Made by a program: the position numbers and the translations under genes. Positions 40,701 through 52,719 of a DNA stretch of 64,000 bases are shown piece by piece. The notes under the pieces were generated by a model. The model worked only from the letters and a program-made list of their open reading frames with translations. It had not been told where the DNA came from and searched no databases. The stretch's first letter is position 1. The number at the start of each line of letters is the position of its first letter. Origin of the DNA: Diplonema japonicum (lineage: Eukaryota; Euglenozoa; Diplonemea; Diplonemida; Diplonemidae); the NCBI GenBank assembly GCA_964019335.1, contig OZ025665.1, forward strand, positions 62,001-126,000, in the 5' to 3' direction.

Positions 40701-43700
40701 AGGCTTGGTTTGTCATCAACACAGAGGCAATGTTAGCTCCTTCAAGATAGTAGTGGAGAACCTTGAGCGCCCATTTGCGTTGCATGCCTTCACCTTTCAC
40801 GAGCCCTGCTTCATCGACGAACAGCAAGCATCGTTTGTTGGAGTGACCATGGGCGTCGTGGTTCCTCTGGCCAAGGTACGCTTCTTCGCATTTCCGTTGT
40901 ATCTCATCAGCAGAGCTTTGCGCGGATCCTTGGTACCGGCAGACCTCGGAGATGTTGGCAAAGTTGCACCAGAACTCGCCCATCCCGGTCATGTTATCTT
41001 TGATGATGTTGTTCGACAGTGTCTTTGACGTACCCGGCGGGCCGTGCAGGATCACACCTAGCCGGCAGTCAAAGCAGACGATCTGCACGAACAAATTCTC
41101 CATCAGCCCAGCGTGAGCGTACACCGCCTCAGGTAAGATCAGGTGAGGACCGCAGAAGTACTTCACACCTCTCCAAACAATCTCCGAAAACTCCACCCCT
41201 TCTGGCAGTGGTGGGATGAAGTCTGGATCTGCAGGGTCTGACCCGAGGATCCCATCCCCACGGAACAAGAATGCTGTCATCTCATCAGACATCTGACACC
41301 GCTCACCGGGAGACAGCCTGAAATAGTACGACACAGCAACAGCAAGTATCATACTCGTCAGGGCACGGTCCCACACATTGGTTGTGAGCTCACCGTCGAG
41401 ATGAATGAAGTCAAGTCCACGCTTGAAGAAAAAGTCAAACAGCTTCATCGCACGGTGGATGTCACGCTGGCTGACGGTAGAACGTTTCGTTGAGCAGATC
41501 TTCTGGACGAACTGGTGCGCTTTGAGCAAAAGCCTGCTTAAGATGTCGACCTTCGTGACGGGAACCTGGTGCCTGAACAAATTCTTGTTTGCTCCGATAA
41601 CACGCGAAATAAAAAGCTGGCGCTGGTCGTCCGCAAGCTGTCGCCATGGGACGACGTGCTCGGACAGGGAGGGCGACATGGGTGTCACGTCAAAACCGAA
41701 GTCGCTGGAGTCGATCTCGTCAGTACCTTCTAGCTGCGAGTCTTTCTTAGATGGGTTCACAGCACCAACGAAAGATATGTTATGGGGAATCACACCCTGG
41801 GAGGAAGGGCGAGCGTCGTCCCACAGCTCCCACCGTCTGTCGATGATGATCCTCTTCAGCAAGCCCAGCATGTTGGTGGCGTTCATTTCGTCGATCATGA
41901 TAACGAAGGAGATCTCAGGACACTTCACAGCACGCTCGAAGGTGGGACGCACCTCGTTGAAAAGCATCCCTGGTGTCATGTTGTATCTGATGAGCACGTT
42001 AGTAGAAGTGCTCTCGCGCTCCATGTCCAAGTAATCACAGATCAGTCCTGCCAGTTCGTCTCCGTCAGCTTCGTGAGATGGTCCTTCTGCTAAGGTCCTG
42101 ATGAATTCTGGCTTCGGCTTCAGAATAGGTGAAGCTCGGATCTCCGACCGCATGTGCTCGCGGACGTGCGACACCAGCGCTGCACCGTTGGGTCCAGCCC
42201 GTCTCACAGCGTCCTTGGCCCACTCGATCATCGCGTCACGGAGGTGGTCTTTATCGAGGATAGACTGCACGGTCTTAAAGTCAGACCCCATGAGCTCCTC
42301 CATGTCGACTGAGCGCAGCGCACCCTCCACGCAGTGGATGATCTGCGTGGTCAACATCCCACCGTTTAGGGTGGATATCTCCTTGATGATGCAGACCAAG
42401 TTTTGGAACACCTCTGATACTGTATTGTGCAGCGCCGTCGTTTTGATGATCAGATCGATCGCGTGCCGAAACTGGTCGTTGCTCTGAAGGAGCTCCGTCA
42501 CCTCGGGTGTCGCCCTGGGGTCGTTGATGAGCGGCCCTAATGTGTCACGTATCGCAGCTGCTACCAAGGTTAAGGCTGCTATGTTCTTCGCGTCGCGTAG
42601 CACAGCAATGCAGTCCACGCACTTGGCATATCCAAAACGACATTCAGCAATCCACAGTACCTTCTCGCGGTCCCCCACCTGATCTGAAACGTTGTTCGGA
42701 AACAACTTTCGCAGCGTGCTGTCCCTGCGCAGGAACATAAAAAGAGAGTATGTCAAGTCCTGAAAACCGTTCCTTGCTGACCGCGACTCGGGAATCTGCA
42801 TCAGAACGGATAAAATGGCAACGGCGTAGCTTTTCCCGGTTCCGGAAGGGCCCTGCAGGATCACTGGGTCGCACAATCCCACATGCGCCGATAGCTGAAT
42901 CAACTTTTGCAGGAAGTCTGGGGTCAACACATATCCGTTGCTGAACAGTGTCTGGGCGCAGGACTTGATCTTTACACCAAGTTCTTCCGCAAGAATCTTA
43001 ATCAGAACATGCATCGGCTTCCCCAACGGGTCAGTCAGCCTCTCCGTAATGGGCTTAGTTACCACCTTCGAGACATGGACGGACAGATACAGGTCAATGG
43101 CGTCACGGATCTCAACAGGTGTCTCGCCGGCAAGCTGTATTCTATTGGTACGGATACTGTCAGTTGTCTTTAAGTGGAAGTGGTCAGGGATATGAGGGTT
43201 GATGTGGTGAAACGCTTCATGCTTCAGACTCACTGCGACGAGCTTTCGAAGCTCTGTTTCATCGGAGCACTTCGAATTGACGAACGCCTTGTACCTCGCA
43301 GAGATGAATCGCACAGCACGGCTCATCTTTCTCGGCGTGACGCAGCCACCTGAGTCAGATCCTCCAAGCGCGATCTGCCGCACAGCATCGTTGTCCGACT
43401 CAGGGAGGTTCCCCAACGTCGTGCGTAAGAACAGCAAAGCGTCTTTTCCATGGGGAATGTCGTCTATGTCAAAGTCCCGCAGCGTGCCCTGCTCTGCCAG
43501 CCCTCTGCATGTCAGCAATGTGATGTCGCTCCCACCGTCCGACGTCCGCCAGGGCGACATGTCCTTCGGTGTCTCTTGGAACTCCACCACAAGATGCCAT
43601 CCCTTCAACGGGGTCGACACTGCCAGCCCCGAAGCCGACGAGATCCTGCCTAACAACGTCAGTCCATCCAAAACCTTATTTACCACGCTGTGCGGTGTGT

Positions 43701-46700
43701 CATGTCCGACGTTGATGATTAACAGTCCCTTCTTCGCACGGAGAGGATTCATTAGCCTATTGCAGACCCCTTCCATGGTGGGTTCTGTGGTAGAATCAAG
43801 GTCCAGCCGTGTTGGACTTGTATTCCCCCAGCGAGATTCCTTCAAGTTCGCCTCAATGGTGTAAGACTTGCCTGTGCCCGATGGTTGGTCGTAATAAGTG
43901 ACAGTGGCAAAGCGGCGTAGAGCTGCGACCTTTTGATGCGCATCACGACGCCAACGGAGGTCGCATTCCTGCATGGTGACAGAGTCGATGGACTCGTCAG
44001 AGGTGGTGGGTTTCGTGATGAGGATAATGAGCTGCCTTTGTTCTTGATCCTCTTCTTCGCTGACCTTTCGAATCTGATTCTGGACATCAGACCCGAGCTC
44101 TTGAAAATTGAAGATGACGAATCTTCCCCGCATAAGGGTGAATCTCACCACGAAGGAAAGAGCCTCCTCCGGCGATGTGTTTGCCGTGCAGTCCAGGACA
44201 TGGAACGGCTCAATCACTGTGAACAACGACAGTCCGAATACTCTGCGATCCGACACAGGCAGCCTGGATACATCCACGAGGTTGCCGTCGATCGTCTTCG
44301 ACTGCATCCTTCCGTACTTTCCGGTTGTCATGTCGAAGTTAACTGTGGTCGCATTGGGCCCAGTGAAGCCGAGCCTTCCCTCCTCCCCTGCTGCCCCACC
44401 CATTCTTCTTAACAGCATCCCAATCTTTTCAAGCTGCTTCTCTGCATTCTGACCCACTTCGGCAATGGCCGCTTCTTTGCCCTTCGACGACAGCACAAGC
44501 TCCAACCCTGCAGACAGCCCATCTGCTGCTTCCTGGAGCAGTAACCGAAGTTCCGGAGCTCTGCAATCCGATCGGATAACATTGTGCATGATGTGCCACC
44601 CAGCAAGCTCCTGGTTTGTCATCGACTCCAGCGAGCCTTGGACTAGATGGTGCTTGCAAGGCGTTAAACAGTTCCTGCACGTTAGCTTCACTCCCCGTTT
44701 TATCTTGATATCGACACCCAGGAAGCACGCTGCCTTTCCAGGGACTTCCATGTTCCTCGCTTCCGGGGTGAAGCCCCCCCAGCCTTTCCCGTACTCGGTC
44801 TTGGACCAATACATCCCGTCACTGTCGCACTTCAACGGCTCATCACAAGGCAGCAAGCTTACCCTTCCGTCAGGGTGCCACGATGTTCCGTCAGACCATG
44901 CCCATGAGGTGCAGTAGTGAGGCAGTGTTGTTGGCTCGAGACCAGCGTAAACCGCTATCTTCCGGCTTTCAGGGAGCTTTTTGTAACCCACCACCCATCT
45001 GTTTATGGTTGACTTCCATGAGAGCCGTAGACCTTCGTTCCCGCGTGGGCTTTCGTACGTGACCTCCCTTGTATCGACCAGCTTTAACAGAGTTCTGCAC
45101 ACTCCACCCACGACCAGTCGCAGCCACTTCGGGGTCTTTTCAAAGTTCTTGATGACGGTCCACCGCAGTGCCTTTGACCCCAAAGGGTGCTCGCCGTTGC
45201 ACTCGTTCGACCACGCGATAGGCTTGTCGGTTTTATCTGCGACGCACCACCGCTTATCCCAATGGAATATGTGGAACCCTCCATCCTTTCTGACATAAGT
45301 TGGCAGTGCCCTGTGGTAGACACCGTTTGGAGTGGGCCGCGGATCGGACGAAGGAGGCTGCAGTGATGCACCTTTGACTACGACAGAAGGAGGGTCAGTA
45401 GGTCTTTTTCGAGAGAACGCAGAGGAGACGGAAAGGAGCGTGCATTTGACATCTTGGTTGCCGAAGACACAATATGGGACTAGCGGCCCCTTTACCTTAG
45501 GAAGGTCCTCGATCATCGAAGAGTGCATCACCCTCTCTCCGTTGCAGAGGATCTCAATGGACCCAACCCCAAGGTCGGCTATGAATGTGATTCTGTCACC
45601 TTGTGTGAAAGACTTCTTTGGAAGTGACAGCAAAATCTTGTTTTCCTTCAGCCCGAATATGTTCCCATCTGGGCGCAATGTCAAACCGAAGAAATTTGCT
45701 TGCTTGTCGAATTGTTTGTGTAAGAACACCCCCGGAGGGGCAAGGCCGAAGAAGCAATCGTTGATGTCCCTCCCGGTCACCTTCAGCTCATAAACATGCG
45801 GCCCAGGGCCTCTGAATACGGTGTCACCGATCACTGCTCCGTACGTTCCTGCTTGAGACACTTTACGGTGCGCAGTGACTCCATCGTCAAGAATGTCAAT
45901 AAGTTCTGATTTCCTGAATGCATTCCATTTCATCACTCCTGTTACCGGTGCACCTGGGCTAAGCTCTACAGAGGCGGTTTTCCGCTGTAAGTACGTGATA
46001 GGGTGCAAGGGCTCGTCAGGCGTTTCCGTGAACATGGAATGAAGAGGTTCACCATTGAGCTCGAACTGTATCACCCCTTTTTCCCTCTCGTGAATGACTG
46101 TGATAATGTCGCCTGAGCGGTACGACCTTGTTGTAGACAGGGTGACGCCCTTGTGCTTTAGTGTCCCGTTGCGGGAGTACCACCAGATTTTGTCGCTTGA
46201 TTCTGCAGAAACGTCAAAGGCGGTGCCAGGCTGCACAGTACTGCAACACAGACCAACCCGCATGCCGAAGGCGTCACCTGAAACCTTCACGCGCCATGTG
46301 TACCCTGCTGCTGGACAAATTCCGATCCCCGCGACATCCATAGTACCGACCTTCCGGATGCCTCGCCCATTAGGTGATACTTCCACGTCTTTCGAGACCT
46401 GTGTCCACACCCAGGCAGGTACTACTGTGATAGCTAGGAACCCCAACGACTGTATAGTGCGATGCATGAGATCCAGGAGTGTCTTCCCGTCGCCGCGCTC
46501 GCCGTTGATCCCTATTATTCGCATCCCAGGTTCGAACCCCATGCTTTCCCACACGGAGAAAGGCACCACACTACTGAAATACAGCGCTGCTTTGCTAACA
46601 ACTTTGAGTCCCAAGGTGCCCAGATCACGCACGCCAGAGACAACGACGGTTTCATCCCGTGTTTTGCATTCCTGAGACCAGCCTGGTATGGTCGTGTAGC

Positions 46701-49700
46701 CATCGTCCATATTTACTGAAACTGAGAGGTTGGCTGGGAGCTGGAGGTCACCAGAAGCGGCTGCTTCCCGCCAGTCGCCCATTTCCCATGGTGCCAGCCT
46801 GTTGTCATGAGTTGCCACGCTGCACAACATCAGCTTTGCTTTGAACTCTGATTTCTCATAAATTGACCACCCATTATTTACAGGGCACAGCACAGCAGTG
46901 TCATCATGTTTTTGGTACATCCATAAGCCCTGTACGTACTCTCCGTCGGCTTCGCCTACACCAGATACAGTCCGTACGCTACAGCCAGCTTCGATTGGAG
47001 TGTGCTTTCCGTGTATCCCACTGGTCAGAACCTTTGTTTCGTACAGCGCAGATTTGGGATCGACCTTTTGCACCATGTTCTCCACACGGCCGCATGAGTA
47101 CGTTTCCCCGCGCAGCATGGGGATGCTCCGGCCTGTTCGCCACCGTGTAGCGTATTTTAAAGCCTCGTTAAGGCTCATCTCACCTATCGCAGTCACGCTG
47201 CGGATGAGCTCAGCCATCCTAACTAGCTCGGCAGGTGATAGACATGACAACTCCGGGTATACATGGCATACCTTATACAGCACTGAGTGGTCACGTTCCC
47301 TGCTAGCCCACTGCCCCTGCAGGCCTTGCAGGATTGGCGTGACAGTTGCCGTGTGGTCGTGTCTGAAAGACAAACGCCGGGAACGGAACTCAAGATGCCC
47401 TTCACTGTGGACTTTACAGGCTGCGTTAAAAGCACGCAAGACTTCTCGTGCTTGGTTGGCAAACACAGTTAGTGACCTGCACAACTCCTTCTGCAGAGTG
47501 GCACGGTAGGCCAGGTCCTGGTATTCAGCCCCATTGCGCGACACACCGTCGTAGATGCACTCTAAGCTAGGCTGCCCTGTAGAGGGGAGGTGTATTACAA
47601 TCAGTGCAGCTTGCGAATATGTTGCCGTATCGTCGCACAACGTGCCTGAGATCCCCCTGCAGACTTCGACGAGCTTGTCTGTGGTCCCATTTTGCTGCTT
47701 CACCATGTTCTCCAGCTCTGCGATAGTGCCCTCTTCGGAGGTCGCGAGAAGCAGCTTTTCAATTGCGGCAATGTTCTCGTGTCCTGTGTCACACAGAGCA
47801 TTGTTCAGCGCTTCCCATAACCCTGCCACCTTGGTGCCCCCCACCTCACACCCAGAGCACCGTATGGGGTACCTCAGCGCTACACCCGCCTCCTTGCCCT
47901 CCTTCACTCGCTCCTGCTGCTTCAAGTACATCTTTACGTGCAGATCGGACGCAGCGACGAAAGGGTTGATATAGTTGCAGCAGTCGAGGAAAGTTTGGAA
48001 GGTTGCGTGCTGCATGTCCTTTGAATTCGAGAGTACTCTAGAAAGACCAGCGTCTTGTGCTTCAGGGTTGCACCGTGTGAATCTCACAAGGTTTTCACAT
48101 TGGAGGATGGTTCTAATGATACGGAGCACCTTGTAGTTGCACCCATGTGTGTATTTGACAATCTGCCCAGCTTGCTGGATGGCGGAGTGTAGTGGTATCG
48201 AATCAGGGTCGAGATTCACGAGGACATCCTTTTCGTCAACAAAGAAGTTCCTGTGAAGCTTGAGTGCAGGAGGTGGGTCCAATACAAGCTTGCGAAACCA
48301 CCGCAGATCAGTAACCATTGCACGGAGTGGGACTGCTCCATGGACAATGGCTTTTATCATCATAGGCTCGCAGCCTATTTTAGTGAAAAGGCGTTCTTCT
48401 TGTTCTTGAGTACCACCTTTATACCGGCAGTTCTCAGGGCTGAGTCCTGACAGAGCAACGCTGCATGGAGTGTCAAGTGTGAAGGAGGCGACTTGTTTGC
48501 AAACTTGGGAGAACTTCTCCGAATACTCTTGAAACTGCACCGGGCCTTTAGATACAAACTGTGCCCGCAATAACGGGCTATTGCTGGCACCGAGTTCCAA
48601 AACTGGTCGCAGTATGTCTGCAGCTTGTTGGTATTGTGCTTCTAACGTTGCTAACTCGACAACGTCTTTCCTGCGCAAAAGATCCTCGAGTGTGCTTAGC
48701 TCATCTGCCGCACCCACAACTCCCCACTTGCCGATGAGCTCTCGAAGGACACTAGTTACCTTGTCGATCTTCTGCACGATACCCTCAAAATTCAAATCTG
48801 TCTTTGAAAACGACAACCCGTTTGCTATATACACAGACACGTGTTTCTCGATGTGCTTCACGTGGTTGTGGGTCACAGTGTGCGCATCGAGGCGTGCCTG
48901 CAGCTCTTCATGAGCAGCTCTTAGCTTTTCAATGAACACTGTGCACTCTGGGAAAGCCTCTTCCAGAATCTCTAGGTGTGCCACCTCTACCGGCGGTGCC
49001 GACCATTCTATTTTCCGGATGGAGAAGTAATTGGTTAAAAGGATGCCTGCGGCTGTTCGCCGATCGCCTTCCAACGACGCAAGAGATCCCGGGATGGCAC
49101 CCTTTGCGCCTTTTGCTGTAAGCACCCACGTATCCAAGTCATGGTGCTTAGTTGTAAAAATAGGCGATCGAAGGATTTGGGTGCAGGCAAGGCTCCATAG
49201 CTTCATAATAAGGCAAGTGAGAGAAGTGCAGCTGGGAAGGGGGTCGGGAATGGTATGGCAGAGAACTTCATGAGACCCTGTGCCGAGCTCGAGGATTGCA
49301 GCGTCCCATCCGGAGAAAAGGTTTTCGAATGGGGTGCTGCAGGTTTGCAGAACAGCCTCAGGCCATTCATTGCATTCGGACATAAGTCCCTCTTCCCTTT
49401 TAACGAATACGCAGACGTGGTCTTCGAAGCCTGTCGACCACTTCCCAGAGTAAACGCCCCCTTCGGTGCTCCCATTGATCGTGACGGTGATGATGGCATT
49501 GGGCGAATCGTCAAAGTCATCGCTCACAGTTGAGGAGGGCTTTGTCTTGTCGGAGGTGACAAGCGTGAATGAAAAGAAGTCTGCATGGCACTCCGTGTGC
49601 GTGACACGCATATCAGAAAGTGTAGGGTGGTGCAGCTCCACATAGTGCCCCGTCACGCTGAAAGAATACGGTAAAATCTCGCATTCATACGCGGCCGAGC

Positions 49701-51282
49701 CTACCCAGTCCCACACCCCATCAAAACCGTGCCGAACCGACGCTGCCAGCGCAGGCACAATTCCCAACAGACCAGATGTTTTAGGTAAATTGCTTGCGAC
49801 CTGACGCAGCGTTGACACCGCATCGGCTGGGAGTAAACTCAGTCCAGCGAATGACTTACCCAAAACAGATACTAACGAGACGTTGGGGCGGCGGGAGGCT
49901 TGGTGGCTGAACCATTTCGCAGGCGTGAAACGTGAGGTGTCTTTAAGAACCTGCAGCATGGCTGTGATGCTGCTAGGGTGGTATCGTGAGACGTCGATCT
50001 CCTCGAACTGCTTGATGAAGTATGGCACCATGCCTGGGATGGACTTGAACACGGCGTTGATGTTCCCCTTGATGCCTTCGCCTGGAGGGTGTTTCAAGAC
50101 GGAAAACAGCATTCTTGTTGCAAAAATCACGACGGTCGTCTCACCCTTCAGCGCCGTCTGCTTTGTTGAATGGATGACGGCCTCAATCGCATTAGGGACA
50201 TCATTGTTCAGCCCAATGATCTCCTGCGCAGAGTGGTAAGAAAAGAGTGAGATGCTTGGTGTCGAGCCTTGCCCTGAACGGCCTCTGGGTGTGAACCATA
50301 CCACGCTGCCGTTTCCAAGAACACAGCCAAGGCATTCTGAAAAACTGTGTTGTTGGAATCTGTTAGGCAAGGGCAACGTGGGGACCTCTTCATGTCCAGC
50401 CTGCTTCAGAATAGCGGTTAGAGTGGTCCCACCTCGGGTCTCAGAATACAAAAGGTTTGATTGGTGAGATTTGATCTCAAATGTCCGAGTTTCGGTGTAC
50501 CACTTTCCGACGAGCTCTCTGAAGCGTGTCATTCTGTCGCCGACACCGCTGGTCATGGACAAGGGCGACCCAACTTCTTCTTCACGTTGGTCGTCAAGGC
50601 GCGCGTTCAGTACCCTTTCAGGGTGTTGAAGTATCCCCCAGGCAGCCTCCGGGGGGACAGAATCGGGGTGGCGAAACAACAGCGAACCATCTTCGATGGC
50701 GTTCCTTGGGGACGTGGCGGAGAGAGGCGAAGTCACTGTTTTTTCACTGTCCTTCCAAACTGCGATCTCAGCTATTCTCCTGCTGTCCGTGTTGTCTTGG
50801 AGGCTGCTGACAGGTTGGCCTTCCAAAGAACACTGACACAAAAAGAGATAATGATACGTCACCGAACCGTCCCTTCCATAGGGAAGGATGTTAAGCCAGT
50901 CTGTGAAGATGCCGTGGATGGTGAGGAAGAGTGAGATGGAAAGGATCTTTGTGCAGGATTCGTTCGGCTTTGTGGACACCGCTATGGCATACAGCTTTTC
51001 CATCAAGAAGGTTTGAATCTCGTACAGAACATTTATGCTGCTCAGTTCCCAGGAAACAGTGTTCTTCTGAACTACCTTCAACCCTTTGAGCGCCACCATC
51101 ATCACAACTACTTGTTGCAAACTCTCCACCTCACCTTTCTTCAGCACCGCAAGCAGTTCCTTCGCTTTATCCTCACCTCCTTGAAGGAGGCACCTTAAAT
51201 CTTCCGCATCCCCAACTTCTAAACCATCCTTTTCGAGAAGCCTTCGCACTGTCTCGTCATATGTCTCGATCTCGCCGCTCAT
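34741..51282 (-). CDS. Giant RNF213-like AAA+ ATPase without RING finger
   Basis: A continuous frame of 5,513 aa from the ATG at 51282. Three nucleotide-binding sites are visible: PSGTGKSYT near residue 2467, QGPSGTGKSYAV near 2812 with Walker B FVIMIDEMNATN near 3129, and HGPPGTSKTLSN near 3414 with LLFVDEAGL near 3490, followed by NQALDPAISNR. The phrase LPAPFLNRLEKY near 3845 is typical of RNF213. Two SPRY-like domains lie at about 1634-1760 and 1817-1947, and a small Cys/His cluster (CRNCLTPCKHH) near 2203. The C-terminal 1,600 residues are helical, HEAT-like, with no RING and no RZ finger. RNF213 proteins are dynein-like ATPases with ubiquitin ligase activity at lipid droplets and pathogens; ligase activity here is doubtful. 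The end is uncertain: a GTATGT donor at 34803 precedes a T run that would encode poly-Phe, so the true stop may lie after a short intron. Confidence 0.85.
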
Positions 51283-51474
51283 TGCATTACTTTTCCCCAC
51301 CTTTTTTCTGAGATATATTATAATCGTTTGCTTCGTAAAAGCAGATAAAAAGAGGGTGGAAATTAAAAGAAAAACAAGCAGACTCTTAGGGGATGGTTAG
51401 TAGTTTTAGGCACGATCTTCACGACGCAAAAAGTCTCCAAAAAGGGCAGACGTAAAGGTGTATGAGACAGTTTC

Positions 51475-52359
51475 TCACAGAGGGATATTAGTGAACTCGT
51501 CAGTTTCGTCGGCGAAGGAAGGTGCGGAGAAGGACTGGGAGGACCTGATAGGAGCTGCAGAGGTGGTAGGGTACGGGGCGGCCAAGGGGCCTGTGGAGTT
51601 CGACTCCTTGAGCTTCTTGCGGATACGTCCGATAACGGTCTTGGTCCGGATGGACTGCGACCTCACGGCGGCGGTGAGCTTGTGATAGACAGGGCCTAGG
51701 GTTGGGTGGGGGTGCGTGGGGGTTGGTTCGTCACAGATGCCAAGACACATATCCTCAGTGTAGCTGAGCATGGAGGACACTTCCGATAGCAAACACATCA
51801 CAAAGATGCACTCTCTCTGCGTCTGTTCAACTCCAGTTACTGTTGCCTTTTCCAACTCAATCGTGATTTGTCTAATCGACTCCATCGCGTTCTGCACCAC
51901 AGCAAACACATCCTGCACACCACATGTCGTGTGGTCGGGCAGTACATACTGCACGCTAGTAGGAGATTCCACAGGAGAAGCTGGGGACGACACCCTTAGC
52001 TCATCGAACATGACTTGTATCCTGTCCTCTGTCCTTTTACATAGTAGATCAGCCTGAAGCTGTTTCGTCTCACCAGCTCGAACTTGTGCCTCCAAGGTTT
52101 TTATCTTAGTTTTCAATTCTATCATATCCTTCCTTTGCTGTTTCACTGTTCCTCGATACGCCTCTCGGTCTGCTTCTGCTTCTTGCAGCTCGCATCTTGT
52201 TTCCAGCTTCCCTAGTCTCTCCACTTCTGCTACATCTCTCAACCCCTGCACCTCCTCAAAGAGCTTCCTCGCAACAAGTTCATACCCATCTCCTTCACCA
52301 TTGTACCTTTCTACAAAATCTTCAAATGTTTTACAGGTTGTTAGCATGAGTGGGTTCAT
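51475..52359 (-). CDS. Coiled-coil protein, 294 aa
   Basis: Single exon. Residues about 35-125 form a coiled coil (LETRCELQEAEADREAYRG and on). A middle helical part follows (VVQNAMESIRQITIELEKA, ECIFVMCLLSEVSSML), then a basic segment (RTKTVIGRIRKKLKES) and a Ser/Ala/Pro-rich tail ending in DEFTNIPL. No family recognised. It lies about 190 bp upstream of the giant ATPase gene, on the same strand. Confidence 0.7.
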   Translation of the reverse strand: MNPLMLTTCKTFEDFVERYNGEGDGYELVARKLFEEVQGLRDVAEVERLGKLETRCELQEAEADREAYRGTVKQQRKDMIELKTKIKTLEAQVRAGETKQLQADLLCKRTEDRIQVMFDELRVSSPASPVESPTSVQYVLPDHTTCGVQDVFAVVQNAMESIRQITIELEKATVTGVEQTQRECIFVMCLLSEVSSMLSYTEDMCLGICDEPTPTHPHPTLGPVYHKLTAAVRSQSIRTKTVIGRIRKKLKESNSTGPLAAPYPTTSAAPIRSSQSFSAPSFADETDEFTNIPL

Positions 52360-52719
52360 TTTATTTTCCTTTCTTTTTTCTTTTTTATAGGAATACTTCC
52401 CGCTCTGTCTGTTTGGTTTTCTTTTTTTCTTTTTTTTGCAAGAAAAGCAAAGTTTTCAAAAAAGCTTATAAAAAAAAAAAAGAATCAAGAATGATTTCTT
52501 TTCTTTCCCCGTTGTTTTCCGAGCAAAAAAGAAAAAGAATAAGAAGAATAAACATAATTTTGAAGGATATGAGGAGAGAGGGAACAGAGAGATATTTCGG
52601 GGTTTACATCTTTTTTTTCTTTTTTTTACCTCATAAAAATTTATAGACCGCATGAGTAGGGGTAGGGGAATGCTTTTCAATTTTCTTTTTTTCTACTGGG
52701 AAGTAATATAATCTTCCGA
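52360..52719. other. Intergenic spacer
   Basis: T-rich and A-rich runs. No gene seen. Confidence 0.5.

Noticed and set aside
46500-46560. GGTTCGAACC tRNA-like T-arm motif
   Set aside because: It lies inside the giant ATPase coding sequence and no other tRNA arm is present.
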